Shown in pieces: positions 1 to 8,343 of a DNA stretch of 64,000 bases. The notes under the pieces were generated by a model that was not told the DNA's origin, made no database searches, and saw nothing but the letters and a program-made list of their open reading frames with translations. Numbering within the stretch: position 1 is the first letter of the stretch; each line of letters opens with the position of its first letter. Source of the DNA: Mycolicibacterium peregrinum (lineage in GTDB: Bacteria; Actinomycetota; Actinomycetes; Mycobacteriales; Mycobacteriaceae); NCBI RefSeq assembly GCF_001665785.1, contig NZ_LZSO01000012.1:62001-126000 (forward strand). Reading direction: 5' to 3'. Made by a program: the position numbers and the translations under genes.

Positions 1-361
1 CGTGCTGAACGTGTTCGGTGTCGGCCTGCAGCGTGCGGACCAGCTCGTCGTAGTAGTGATGGGCTTCGGTGCCCAGCGGCTGGTCGCCCTCCAGCACCAC
101 CATCGCGATGGTGTCCGAGTCGAATTGGTCGAAGCGCTCGCCGATCTTCTTCATCGCCACCAACGCCGGTGCGTCCTGTGGCGACAGCGACACGGCGTGC
201 TCGTGTCCGACGACCTCGAGCTGGGGGACCAGCGCGTTCAGGACGACGACGAGGACGACCCACGCCAGGATGATGGGGATCGCGGCGACGCGGATGACGC
301 GGGCGGCTCCCTTGTGGTTGTTGTCCTTGAGTTCTGAGCCGTGGTGCTCGTGGTTGCCCAT
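1..361 (-). CDS. MmpL family RND transporter, N-terminal part (runs off the window)
   Basis: Inner-membrane RND-type exporter of the mycobacterial MmpL family, which moves lipids, siderophores or drugs across the envelope. Only the first 120 codons are present. They show a His/Lys-rich cytoplasmic start, one membrane segment at about residues 22-44 and then the beginning of the first periplasmic domain (residues VSLSPQDAPALVAMKK follow about ten residues later). The ATG overlaps the mmpS stop by one base (TGATG), so the pair is translationally coupled. MmpS is a small accessory partner of MmpL. The substrate cannot be told from this fragment. Confidence 0.9.
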   Translation of the reverse strand, partial: MGNHEHHGSELKDNNHKGAARVIRVAAIPIILAWVVLVVVLNALVPQLEVVGHEHAVSLSPQDAPALVAMKKIGERFDQFDSDTIAMVVLEGDQPLGTEAHHYYDELVRTLQADTEHVQH

Positions 362-801
362 CAGGCGGCCTTGTCCAGGCAGAAGGCCTGCGCGTCATGC
401 TGGTTCACGGTCTGCTCGTCTCGGACTTCGCCGTTGACGACGATCCGGCAGCTGATCACTTCGCTATCTCCTTGGGCAACGACATTGGCAAACACCGTCG
501 GCAGGGTGGTGACTACCTCGTGTCGCCACGGCAGCGACGTGAAGCTCTCGGTGTGGGGCTGGGCGTCGGCGTCGAGGTAGCTGACATGACCGCTGGTGCC
601 GCTGGGCCCCTCGATCTCATAGATGACGCGCTTGGGGTTGAACTCGACGATGTCGTCCCCGGCCGACTGGCCCGGATCGGTGTTGATGTGGGTCCCGAAG
701 ATGCCGTGCATCCGGTTCATCGCGAAGCCGCTGACGGCAAGCGCAGCCACCAGCACTATGGGAATCCAGAAGCGTTTGGCGAGCCGAAATAGCGTAGCCA
801 C
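361..801 (-). CDS. MmpS family membrane accessory protein
   Basis: Small membrane-anchored partner of the MmpL exporter encoded immediately downstream. With a GTG start at 801 the protein has 146 residues, the usual MmpS length. It has one membrane anchor at about residues 11-29 (IPIVLVAALAVSGFAM), then an extracytoplasmic beta-rich domain with a late Cys pair (SCRIV and FCLDK) that can form a disulfide. The open frame extends to 906, but GGAGAGGTGG lies 8-11 bases before the GTG at 801 and no comparable site precedes the earlier starts. An inverted repeat at 896-918 lies upstream and may control the pair. Confidence 0.85.
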   Translation of the reverse strand: MATLFRLAKRFWIPIVLVAALAVSGFAMNRMHGIFGTHINTDPGQSAGDDIVEFNPKRVIYEIEGPSGTSGHVSYLDADAQPHTESFTSLPWRHEVVTTLPTVFANVVAQGDSEVISCRIVVNGEVRDEQTVNQHDAQAFCLDKAA

Positions 802-895
802 GGCAAAATCCACCTCTCCGGTTCGGCGCATGCCGACAGAAACCCCATCCGACCGCGTTTGATCGGCTGAACGTAACAGGCCCTTAGTGGATCGA

Positions 896-918
896 CAACG
901 TTCCATTAAGGAATGTTG
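896..918. promoter_or_regulatory. Inverted repeat upstream of mmpS-mmpL, candidate repressor operator
   Basis: Left arm CAACGTTCC, 5-bp spacer ATTAA, right arm GGAATGTTG; 8 of 9 positions pair. It lies in the 305-base gene-free stretch 802-1106, about 95-115 bases upstream of the mmpS start. mmpS-mmpL pairs are often controlled by TetR- or MarR-type repressors binding such dyads. No regulator gene is adjacent here. Nothing else recognisable was seen in 802-1106. Confidence 0.45.
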
Positions 919-1106
919 ATCTTCCTCACAGTTACTTCACAAACGGAATTTTTAGCCCCCCGCGAGCCAGTGTGCAGCGCACACGGCTACCGGGATGTGG
1001 CTCCAGCGAACAAGATTGGGCCTCGAAGTCTGCGGCCCCGGAAGCTCGTCGGCACTGTTCGCGGTTTGCCGTCGCAATCGATAGCTGCCTCGGACCTGTG
1101 ACCCGA

Positions 1107-2066
1107 CTACGCAGTGACCAGGCGCACCGGGGCGCCGGCACAGTAGGCGGCGATGTCCTCGACGATGTCGCGGTAGAAGATGGACATGACGGTCTGGGTG
1201 ACGTAGCCGAGGTGCGGCGTGAGCAGCGTGTTGGGCAGGAATGCCAGTGGGTTGCCGGCGGGGAGCGGCTCCTGCCGGTAGACATCGAGCGCCGCGCCGC
1301 GGATCTGGTTGCTGCGCAGGGCTTCGACGAGGGCCGGCTCATCGATGAGACCGCCCCGCGAGGTGTTCACCAGGATCGCCGTCGGCTTCATTGCGGCCAG
1401 CTCGGCGCTTCCCACCAGTCCACGGGTCGATTCGGCCAGCACCATGTGCAGCGATACCACGTCGGCGTCGGCGAACAGCGTATCCCGCCCCACCCGCGTG
1501 ACGCCGGCTTTGGCGGCGCGCTCGTCGGTGAGGTTGGGGCTCCACGCGATGACGTCCATGCCGAATGCCTTGCCGATCGCCGCCACCCTGCTGCCGATCC
1601 GGCCCACCCCGACCAGCCCCAGGGTGGCCCCGGACAGGTCGGTGCCGACGGTGCTCTGCCACAGCCCGTCGCGGATGCGCCGATCCTCGGTGACCAGGTG
1701 GCGCTGCAGCCCCAAGATCAGGGCCCAGGTGTGTTCGACGGTCGGGGTGATGGCGCCGCCGGTCCCCGAGACGGTGATGCCGAGGCGCTGTGCTGCGGCG
1801 ACGTCGATGGCGGCATTGAAGGGGCCGGTCGTCACGAGCAATTTGAGGGCGGGCAGTTGGGCGAGCAGCAGTGCGTCGAGCGGGGTGCGTTCCCGCATCG
1901 CGACGACGACCTCATGGCCGGCCAGGGCCTCGATCAGTGCCGGACCGGGTGCGATGTGTTCCCTGAGGGCGGTGATCTGAACGGTACCAGGGATCGGTGA
2001 CCAGTCGACGGTGTCGGCGATGCCCTGGTAGTCGTCGAGGACGGCGACGCGCAGCGGTTCGGTCAT
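1107..2066 (-). CDS. D-isomer-specific 2-hydroxyacid dehydrogenase family protein
   Basis: NAD(P)-dependent oxidoreductase that interconverts a 2-hydroxyacid and a 2-oxoacid. The 319 residues have the two-part fold of the family. The nucleotide-binding GVGRIG is at 153-158, the substrate-binding Arg at 237 (NTSRGG), the catalytic Glu at 266 (DVYRQEP) and the catalytic His at 285 (TPHLG), so all key residues are present. It is the last gene of a five-gene minus-strand operon, starting 3 bases after the amidohydrolase stop. The exact substrate is unknown; context suggests an intermediate of an organic-acid catabolic route. Confidence 0.88.
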   Translation of the reverse strand: MTEPLRVAVLDDYQGIADTVDWSPIPGTVQITALREHIAPGPALIEALAGHEVVVAMRERTPLDALLLAQLPALKLLVTTGPFNAAIDVAAAQRLGITVSGTGGAITPTVEHTWALILGLQRHLVTEDRRIRDGLWQSTVGTDLSGATLGLVGVGRIGSRVAAIGKAFGMDVIAWSPNLTDERAAKAGVTRVGRDTLFADADVVSLHMVLAESTRGLVGSAELAAMKPTAILVNTSRGGLIDEPALVEALRSNQIRGAALDVYRQEPLPAGNPLAFLPNTLLTPHLGYVTQTVMSIFYRDIVEDIAAYCAGAPVRLVTA

Positions 2067-2069
2067 GGA

Positions 2070-3338
2070 TCAGTAGGCGTTCGGATCGTTCTGCACGGCC
2101 GGCGGCACCGGATGCTGGTAGAGCCGGGAGGCGTTCTCCCAGGTGATCTTCCGGATGACGTCGGCGGGCAGGTGATGGATCTGTTCGTGGATGATGCGTT
2201 GGGTGTGTGGCCAGGTCGAATCGCAGTGGGGATAGTCGGCCTCGAGCAGAATGTTGCCGGTGCCGATCCGTTCGTGCTGGACGAACGAGGACTGATCCTC
2301 GACCGCGCAGAACCAGAAGTTCCTGGTGAACACCTCGGCGGGGGAGAGGGCTTCGCCCAACGCTTTCCAGGTTCCGTACATCTGGTGATAGCTCAGCATG
2401 TGATCGAGCCGATCGAGTAGCCCTGCCACCCAACCGATTCCGCCCTCGGACAGGCAGATCTTGAGATCGGGGTACCGGCTGGGCAGACCCGAGTACAGCC
2501 AGTCGACCGCGGCGGTGATGGCGTAGGCGAAGAACAGCACACCCTGCACGTCCGGCGGGGCATCGTCGGTGGTGGACGGCGCCGAACCGGAGGACCCGAT
2601 GTGCAGGTTGACCACGGTGCCCGTCTCGGCGCACGCGGCCATCATCGGTTCCCAGTACCCGGAGTGGATGGTGGGCAGCCCCAGCATGGCCGGGTTCTCG
2701 CTGAACGTCACCGCGTGGAAGCCGCGTTCGGCATTCTCGTAGATCATCTGGGCACCGACCTCGGGGTCGAGCAGCCAGGGCAGCTGGCACGGGATGATCC
2801 GGTCGGGATACGCGCCGGCCCACGCTTCGAGATGCCAGTCGTTCCAGGCCCGTACCGCCGCCATCGCCAGGTCCCGGTCCTTGGTCACCTGTTGCAGCCG
2901 CTGACCGGCGAACCCCGGCAGGAACGACGGGAAGTTGAGGGAGGCGTACACGCCGTTGAGGTCCATGTCCCTGACGCGTTCGTGAATGTCCCAGGCGCCG
3001 CGACGCATCTCGTCGAAACGGGCGGGCTCGAAACCGTATTCGGAGACCGGGCGGCCGACCACCGCGTTGAAACCGACGTTGGGCAGCGACTGCCCGTCGT
3101 ACATCCAGGTCTGCCCGCCATTGTCGGTGTCGACGACCTTCGGGGCGCGATCGGCGAACTTGCGCGGCACCCGGCCGGTGAAGGTGTCCGGCGGCTCCAC
3201 GATGTGATCGTCGACGGAGATCACGGTGTAGAGGCGTTCGGCCCGTTCGGGTTCGGGCAGAAACGTGACCGTGCGTTCGGAACCCTTCTGCGCGGTGGTG
3301 AAGTCGAGATTGCCGGCGAGCTCGTCGATGGACTTCAT
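2070..3338 (-). CDS. Amidohydrolase-family (ACMSD-like) metal-dependent hydrolase or decarboxylase
   Basis: Amidohydrolase-2 family TIM-barrel enzyme of 422 residues. The family contains aromatic-acid decarboxylases and hydrolases. Visible metal or catalytic motifs are DDH at 43-45, His246 (NLHIGSSG), His318 and Asp368 (LLEADYPH). GGAGGAG lies before the ATG. It sits between the class II aldolase and the hydroxyacid dehydrogenase with short gaps, so it is co-transcribed with them. This sub-branch is common in actinobacteria next to acyl-CoA metabolism genes, but I cannot name its substrate. Confidence 0.82.
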   Translation of the reverse strand: MKSIDELAGNLDFTTAQKGSERTVTFLPEPERAERLYTVISVDDHIVEPPDTFTGRVPRKFADRAPKVVDTDNGGQTWMYDGQSLPNVGFNAVVGRPVSEYGFEPARFDEMRRGAWDIHERVRDMDLNGVYASLNFPSFLPGFAGQRLQQVTKDRDLAMAAVRAWNDWHLEAWAGAYPDRIIPCQLPWLLDPEVGAQMIYENAERGFHAVTFSENPAMLGLPTIHSGYWEPMMAACAETGTVVNLHIGSSGSAPSTTDDAPPDVQGVLFFAYAITAAVDWLYSGLPSRYPDLKICLSEGGIGWVAGLLDRLDHMLSYHQMYGTWKALGEALSPAEVFTRNFWFCAVEDQSSFVQHERIGTGNILLEADYPHCDSTWPHTQRIIHEQIHHLPADVIRKITWENASRLYQHPVPPAVQNDPNAY

Positions 3339-3353
3339 GGGGGCAGTCTCCTC

Positions 3354-4127
3354 CTAGGTCAACACGTCGGGGTCGGCCTTGATGGTCATGCGGGCCGCTC
3401 CAGCCCAGTACACGTCGGCGGCCCGCTCGATGAGCGAGGCCTTCATGCCGTACATGTCGGAGCGATTCATCGCGGTGGGCTCGCGGCCGGTCAGCATCAC
3501 CTGGTAGGCCAGCTTGCACACCCGGTCGATCGATGCGGCCCGATACACCGCCTCGGCCACGGTGCCTGCCGTGGTGATGACGCCGTGGTTGGCCAGGATG
3601 GTGAGGTTGGCCGCGCCGATCCGCTCGGCGAGTTCACGGGCCCGCGGTGCCGAATCGACCTCACCGTCATAGGTTTCGACCAGGCACATGTCGTCGAGGA
3701 ACAGCGAGCCGGTCTGGTGCACCAGGTCCGGCAGCTTGCCCAACGCGGCGATGAGGCTCACGTAATAGGGATGGTTGTGGATGACGACGCGGGCGTCGTC
3801 GCGTCTGCGGTGCAGCTCGGTGTGGATGTGGATGGCCGGGGTGACATCCCAGCGTCCCCGCACCACGTGCGCATCCTCGTCGACGACGCAGATGTCGGAT
3901 GCGGTGAGCTCCTGCCACCACAGGCCCCATGGATTGACCAGCATCTCGGTGCGCCCTTCGGGCTGCCAGGTGATGTGGCCGGCCATGTTCTCGGCGAATC
4001 CGATGCCGGCAAGGTGCCGGAAAGCCACGGCCAGCGTCTGTTCCTCGGTCAGGTCGACCCCGATCGGCGGGGTCACCGACGGAGACCACACTTTCAGCCC
4101 GCCCTCGCGCCTCTCACCGACGTTCAT
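3354..4127 (-). CDS. Class II aldolase/adducin family protein
   Basis: Zinc-dependent class II aldolase fold, 257 residues. Family members cleave or decarboxylate hydroxy-acid or sugar-phosphate substrates. Likely zinc ligands are His117 and His119 (IHNHP) and His181 (ANHGVIT), with an acidic residue at Glu104 (HTELH). The start overlaps the acyl-CoA ligase stop by 14 bases, indicating translational coupling, and GGGAG precedes the ATG. With a ligase, amidohydrolase and hydroxyacid dehydrogenase in one operon, a carbon-carbon cleavage or decarboxylation step is plausible. The substrate is not known. Confidence 0.85.
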   Translation of the reverse strand: MNVGERREGGLKVWSPSVTPPIGVDLTEEQTLAVAFRHLAGIGFAENMAGHITWQPEGRTEMLVNPWGLWWQELTASDICVVDEDAHVVRGRWDVTPAIHIHTELHRRRDDARVVIHNHPYYVSLIAALGKLPDLVHQTGSLFLDDMCLVETYDGEVDSAPRARELAERIGAANLTILANHGVITTAGTVAEAVYRAASIDRVCKLAYQVMLTGREPTAMNRSDMYGMKASLIERAADVYWAGAARMTIKADPDVLT

Positions 4128-5712
4128 AGCCGTCTCCCAACCGCGTCCGAATATCTTCGCGGAGTTGCCCTTTGGCGATCTTTCCGCCCGATGACCGGGG
4201 CAGCTCGTCGAGCACGATGAGCTGCTCGGGAAGCAGTTCCTTCGACATGCCCTTGGCCAGGAGGTGCTCGACGAGCCCAGGGAGATCGATCGTTTGGCCG
4301 TTGGAGCGTGCTACCGGTTCTATGTAGATGCAGACCTTTTCGCCGAAGACCGGGTCGGGCATGGCCACCGCGGCCGCGACGGCCACGGCGGGATGTGTCG
4401 TCACCGCATCCTCGACTTCACCCGCACTGATGTTCTTGCCGCCGCGCACGATGAAATCCGAGGTGCGGCCGGTGACCGACAGGTAGCCCTCGGAGTCGAT
4501 CTCACAGATGTCGCCCATCCGCATCCAGCCGTCCGGGGTGTAGAGCTTGTCGTGGTCCACCCCGCCCAGATAACCGAGGCTGGTGGCCGGTCCACGGCAC
4601 GCCGGTTGCCCACGCCCGGTCGAGGTCACGTCGTCGTCGCCGTCGAACAGGCGCACCGCCATCTCGGGCACCAGTCGGCCGGCGGTGCGCAGCCTGCGTT
4701 CCCGGGAATCCTGCAATGTCGTCCCGCTCAGCAGACCGGTTTCGTTGGAGCCGTAGAACTGCAGGATGGTCGCGCCGGTGAGTTCCTCGAAGTCGGCGGC
4801 GCGCCGGTACGGCAGTGCTTCGCCGCCGGTGAAGACCACGCGCAGCGAGCTCAGGTCGTGCTCTCGGGCTGCCGGGTCGGCCATGATCATCATCAATTGG
4901 GTACTGACACAGCACAACACGCTGATCCGGTGGCGTGCGACCGCCTCACACGCGGCCTTCGCGTCGAACTTTTCCAGCAGGATCGTGGTGGCACCGAGGT
5001 AGATCGGGGTGGTGTGGGCGGTCCAGATGCCGAACCCGAACGGTGCCGGGATGACGGGCAGGAAGACGTCATCCGATGTCAGTGCGCCGTTGGCGACCGC
5101 CTGCTGGTGGAAGTAGTGCCACCGGTTCTGGGTGTGCACAACGCATTTGGGTAGGCCCGTGGTGCCCGAGGTGGAGTTGATCAGGAATACGTCGTCGGCG
5201 CCGACACCCGCGGCCGGTGGTCGCGGTGGGGTGTCTGTGTCGAGGGACAAACCGTCCAACACCAGCGCGCCGATCTCATGGGTCAGTTGGGACACGGTGG
5301 TTTGCGCGGACGCGTGCCGCGCAGCGTCACTGATCAGCAGGCGCGGCTGGGTGGTCCGCAAGATCTGGGTGGCCTCGCGAGTCCCGGCGCGGGCGCCGAT
5401 CCCGACGACGACCGCGCCGCACCGTTCGATCGCCACGAACAACACATGGATGGCTGTGGTGTCGCCGTGCCAGACCGCGACGCGATCACCGAGTGTGACG
5501 CCAAGGCCGGCCAGCTGGGCAGCGAGTAGCGATGCAGCACGGTCGAATTCGCGCCAGGTGAACGTGGTGGTGGGGTAGTCGACATAGGCCGGCTTGTCGG
5601 GTTGGGCGAGGGCGTGTTCGCGCACGGTCTGCGAGAGTGTTCGGTCCGACCACCATCCGGCCGCGCGGTAGTGGGCTGCGTCGGCAGCATGGGCGGCGTC
5701 GCCAGCCTTCAT
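4114..5712 (-). CDS. AMP-dependent acyl-CoA synthetase (ANL superfamily)
   Basis: Activates a carboxylic acid to its CoA thioester through an acyl-adenylate. From the ATG at 5712 the protein has 532 residues, typical for the family. The AMP-binding core STSGTTGLPK is near 180-189, a GWMRMGD segment comes later, and the C-terminal catalytic lysine lies in GGKIAKGQLRE. Codons TTG (5718) and GTG (5715) precede the ATG in frame. I chose the ATG because the -10 hexamer at 5719-5724 puts transcription start on or next to it, suggesting a leaderless message. First enzyme gene of the operon, just after the GntR gene. Confidence 0.88.
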   Translation of the reverse strand: MKAGDAAHAADAAHYRAAGWWSDRTLSQTVREHALAQPDKPAYVDYPTTTFTWREFDRAASLLAAQLAGLGVTLGDRVAVWHGDTTAIHVLFVAIERCGAVVVGIGARAGTREATQILRTTQPRLLISDAARHASAQTTVSQLTHEIGALVLDGLSLDTDTPPRPPAAGVGADDVFLINSTSGTTGLPKCVVHTQNRWHYFHQQAVANGALTSDDVFLPVIPAPFGFGIWTAHTTPIYLGATTILLEKFDAKAACEAVARHRISVLCCVSTQLMMIMADPAAREHDLSSLRVVFTGGEALPYRRAADFEELTGATILQFYGSNETGLLSGTTLQDSRERRLRTAGRLVPEMAVRLFDGDDDVTSTGRGQPACRGPATSLGYLGGVDHDKLYTPDGWMRMGDICEIDSEGYLSVTGRTSDFIVRGGKNISAGEVEDAVTTHPAVAVAAAVAMPDPVFGEKVCIYIEPVARSNGQTIDLPGLVEHLLAKGMSKELLPEQLIVLDELPRSSGGKIAKGQLREDIRTRLGDGYERR

Positions 5713-5715
5713 CAC

Positions 5716-5726
5716 CAAATCATATG
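5716..5726 (-). promoter_or_regulatory. Candidate GntR operator, site 1
   Basis: Minus strand CATATGATTTG; differs at one position from the perfect palindrome CAAATGATTTG at 6608-6618 in the divergent promoter. It covers the -10 of the ligase operon, a repressor-like position. Confidence 0.55.
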
Positions 5727-5746
5727 AAAATAAGAACCTCTGTCAA
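5719..5746 (-). promoter_or_regulatory. Near-consensus promoter of the acyl-CoA ligase operon, leaderless
   Basis: On the minus strand TTGACA (5741-5746) is followed by a 16-bp spacer and TATGAT (5719-5724). The ATG at 5712 begins 6 bases after the -10, where transcription should start, so the message probably has no leader. The candidate GntR site 5716-5726 covers the -10. Confidence 0.75.
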
Positions 5747-5768
5747 CGGTCGCACTGGTGGCGGCCGT

Positions 5769-6551
5769 TCACGATCGCCGTGGGGTCGACTGCGTCCAGG
5801 TGCGCACCATGGTCGGGTCCACGATGCCGTCGACACCGGGGTACTGCTGGGCACTGACCAGATGCGCCGCGGCCAGATCGCGGGCCCGTTGCGCATCGCC
5901 CACGTCGATCGCGTCGATCACCTGCCGGTGATCTTCCAGCACCGCTCTGCGTTCCTCGACCGGCACCGTCGAGTGATCCGTCACCTGGGCCGACCAGTTT
6001 TGCTCGTGGGCGGACCACAATGCCTCAAGCGCGCCGGCGAGGATGATCATCGTCTCGTTGCCGCAATGGCGCACCAGCGCCTCGTGATACCGCCGACTCG
6101 CCGAGGTGGCCTGCAGCAGATCCGATACGGATCTGACCGATTCTTCGTGTAGCTCACGGAGAATGGGGACGACGGTACGTTTGCGGTCGGCGCGTTGGGC
6201 GCAGAGTGCGGCGCAGGCCGGCTCGACCTGCAGCAGCGCGGTCCCCACGTCGGCGAGTCCGACCTGCCCGGCGCCCAGCACCAGCCCCATGGTGTAAGCG
6301 AGGTTTGCGGAGTCGGGTCGGTGAACCACTGCGCCGCCGAGCTTGCCGCGTCGTACCGTCAGCAGCCCCTCGGCCTCGAGGATGCGCATCGCCTCGCGCA
6401 GGGACGGCTTGCTGACCGGGTACTCGACAAGAAGTTCATCTTCCTTGGGCAGGATGCTGCCGTCGGGTAGTTCTCCGGTGAGGATCTGGCGCCGCAACTG
6501 GTCGGCGACCTGTTCGGCGAGTCGCTGGAACCGGACGTTTGGCTGCGCCAC
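5769..6551 (-). CDS. GntR family transcriptional regulator, FadR/FCD subfamily
   Basis: Ligand-responsive DNA-binding regulator of 260 residues. The N-terminal winged helix-turn-helix spans about residues 8-75, with the recognition region around SKPSLREAMRILEAEG; an all-helical FCD ligand-binding domain follows, in which acidic effectors are often sensed through a metal site. It lies directly upstream of the ligase operon in the same direction and divergent from the MBL-fold gene. An 11-bp motif occurs in both flanking promoters, so it probably represses both sides. The inducer is likely a substrate or CoA-ester of the pathway (inference). Confidence 0.9.
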   Translation of the reverse strand: MAQPNVRFQRLAEQVADQLRRQILTGELPDGSILPKEDELLVEYPVSKPSLREAMRILEAEGLLTVRRGKLGGAVVHRPDSANLAYTMGLVLGAGQVGLADVGTALLQVEPACAALCAQRADRKRTVVPILRELHEESVRSVSDLLQATSASRRYHEALVRHCGNETMIILAGALEALWSAHEQNWSAQVTDHSTVPVEERRAVLEDHRQVIDAIDVGDAQRARDLAAAHLVSAQQYPGVDGIVDPTMVRTWTQSTPRRS

Positions 6552-6600
6552 GCATCCGAGTGTGCCAGATGGCCGGGAAAATCAGGGGTCACGCCGAGCC

Positions 6601-6629
6601 TTGTATCCAAATGATTTGTCTCATACGGT
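6601..6629 (+). promoter_or_regulatory. Promoter of the MBL-fold gene, leaderless
   Basis: TTGTAT (6601-6606), 17-bp spacer, TACGGT (6624-6629, the mycobacterial TANNNT form). The ATG at 6635 begins 5 bases after the -10, so the message probably has no leader. No Shine-Dalgarno sequence is present. Confidence 0.55.
6608..6618. promoter_or_regulatory. Candidate GntR operator, site 2 (perfect palindrome)
   Basis: CAAAT-G-ATTTG, an 11-bp perfect palindrome between the -35 and -10 of the MBL-fold promoter; matches site 1 at 10 of 11 bases. Confidence 0.55.
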
Positions 6630-6634
6630 GAGCC

Positions 6635-7468
6635 ATGCAGAAGTGGACCATCGGCTCGCTGACAGTTCATTCCGTCCTGGAAACGGTGGTGCCGACCCGG
6701 CCTGACCGGGTGTTTCGCGGGCTGCCGGCGGAACTTCCGCGCTGGTTGTATCCCCGCTACGTCGATGACGCCGGAAATCTGCTGGTGGCCATCCAATCGT
6801 TCTTCATCGAATCCGGTGAGGACCTCGTCGTGGTCGACTGCTGCTTCGGCGAAGGGCACGACCTGCCGTACCAAATCCCCATGGACCCCGACCAGTACCG
6901 ACAGTCGCTGGCCGCAGCCGGATTCACCCCCGACGACGTGACCACCGTCGTCTGCACCCATCTGCACCTCGACCATGCCGGACGCCACACGACCCGGTGC
7001 GACGGCGCCTGGATCCCCACTTATCCGAACGCGACCTACCTCCTCACCGCCGACGAATACACGTCGTGGCGCCATTCCTCGGCGCCGAACCGCGCGGCCG
7101 TCGAGACCGTCGAACCGCTTGTCGCACACGATGTTCTGCGGCTCACTGAGATGGACCACGCGATCACCGACGAGATCCGGCTGATCGCGACGCCCGGTCA
7201 CACACCGGGGCACACCGCGGTGCGGCTCGAGTCCGGCGGTGAGGTGGCGGTGATCAGTGGGGATGTCATCCACCATCCACTGCAGATCACCCATCCGGAC
7301 GTACAGGCGCTGCCCGACGAGGATCCGGACGCGGCTGCGGTGACCCGCGCCCGGCTGCTGCAGAGCGTCGCCGCCGAGCAGGCCCTGCTGCTCGGCACCC
7401 ATTTCGCCGCGCCGACCGCAGGCACCGTCGTCGCCGACGACGACCAGCTGATGTGGGTGGCGATGTAG
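6635..7468 (+). CDS. Metallo-beta-lactamase-fold hydrolase
   Basis: Binuclear-metal hydrolase of the MBL superfamily, 277 residues. The HxHxDH signature is at 109-114 (HLHLDH), followed by the third-ligand region TPGHTPGH and the bridging Asp in ISGDVIHH. The divergent position and the operator shared with the acyl-CoA ligase operon suggest it acts in the same pathway, for example opening a lactone or hydrolysing an ester or thioester (inference). Family members with this layout include N-acyl-homoserine-lactonase-like enzymes, so quorum-signal or lactone cleavage is an alternative. Confidence 0.85.
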   Translation: MQKWTIGSLTVHSVLETVVPTRPDRVFRGLPAELPRWLYPRYVDDAGNLLVAIQSFFIESGEDLVVVDCCFGEGHDLPYQIPMDPDQYRQSLAAAGFTPDDVTTVVCTHLHLDHAGRHTTRCDGAWIPTYPNATYLLTADEYTSWRHSSAPNRAAVETVEPLVAHDVLRLTEMDHAITDEIRLIATPGHTPGHTAVRLESGGEVAVISGDVIHHPLQITHPDVQALPDEDPDAAAVTRARLLQSVAAEQALLLGTHFAAPTAGTVVADDDQLMWVAM

Positions 7469-7478
7469 GCGGCGCGTC

Positions 7479-7967
7479 CTAGGTCGCGGTGTGGACGATG
7501 AGAATGTCGATCTTCACTCGACGGGCGATGGTCGCGGGCACCGAGCCCAACAGGCGCCCGGCGACCGAGTCCAGCCCGATGTCGCCGACGACGATCAGAT
7601 CCGCATCGACATCTTTGGCGAGTTTCACCAGGGCGTCGACCGGCGCACCCTCGACCGCCCGCTCGACGATGTCCGCGGCGCCGGCGGCCTTGGCCCGGTC
7701 GCGCGCCGCCTGGAGGATCTCGTAGACCGGGGCAGCGCCGTGCATCCGGTAGCCCTCGCTCTTGAGGCTGTCCTCCGCACGGGTGTCGACCACATGATCG
7801 GGTGACGGTGGTCGCGACCAGCCGCCCTTTTCGGCCACGGGTTGATGAGCGCTGGCGATGATCAGCTTCGCGTTCTCCTGCGCGGCGATCTCGGCGGCAC
7901 GGTGGACCGCGCGTAGCGACGAGTCGGAGCCGTCGGTCCCGACAACGATCGTCCGATAGGTGGTCAT
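7479..7967 (-). CDS. Universal stress protein (UspA domain)
   Basis: Single-domain universal stress protein of 162 residues. The N-terminal nucleotide-binding strand VVGTDGSDSS and the C-terminal GDIGLDSVAGRLLGSVP loop fit the ATP-binding USP class. GGAGACGAC precedes the ATG. It converges on the MBL-fold gene with only 10 bases between stops. In mycobacteria such proteins respond to hypoxia or stress. The gene-free stretch 7968-8170 upstream shows no clear motif. Confidence 0.88.
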   Translation of the reverse strand: MTTYRTIVVGTDGSDSSLRAVHRAAEIAAQENAKLIIASAHQPVAEKGGWSRPPSPDHVVDTRAEDSLKSEGYRMHGAAPVYEILQAARDRAKAAGAADIVERAVEGAPVDALVKLAKDVDADLIVVGDIGLDSVAGRLLGSVPATIARRVKIDILIVHTAT

Positions 7968-8167
7968 GTCGTCTCCGAACTTCGGCTAGCGGTGCGATCA
8001 GGACAGTAATGCACGTCAATCTTCCGCTGGTGGAGATTGCGCTTCGCGCCGCGTGAGATTCAGGCTCACCCGTTGTATTGCGCGAGCACTCGACCGGCAT
8101 TGCGTTGTCGGATGTGCGAGGTACGGTGCGCTCAAGAACGAGAAGCACACGTCAAACGAATGCGGCA

Positions 8168-8243
8168 TGGCACCCCCGACAGGATTCGAACCTGCAACCG
8201 ACCGGGTAGAAACCGGATGCGCTATCCGTTGCGCCACGGGGGC
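8168..8243 (-). tRNA. tRNA-Arg (anticodon TCT)
   Basis: Cloverleaf read on the minus strand: acceptor GCCCCCG pairs with CGGGGGT, the D-arm contains GCGCAACGGATAGCGC, the anticodon loop TTTCTAC gives TCT, and the T-arm contains GGTTCGAATCC. Discriminator G and an encoded CCA close the 3' end. The anticodon stem has four strong pairs plus a U-U at its top. Reads AGA (and AGG) codons, which are rare in this GC-rich genome. Confidence 0.95.
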
Positions 8244-8343
8244 AAGTCGGACCACCACAATTTACACCGCGTGCGTGTCGTTGCCGAAACGCATATGCAG
8301 CACGTGGGCTGCTCGAACCGCATCTGATGAAACGAGCGAGTCA

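Noticed and set aside
1912..3519. 535-codon minus-strand frame across the amidohydrolase
   Set aside because: Overlaps the motif-rich amidohydrolase (2070-3338) in another frame; Arg-rich with no motif.
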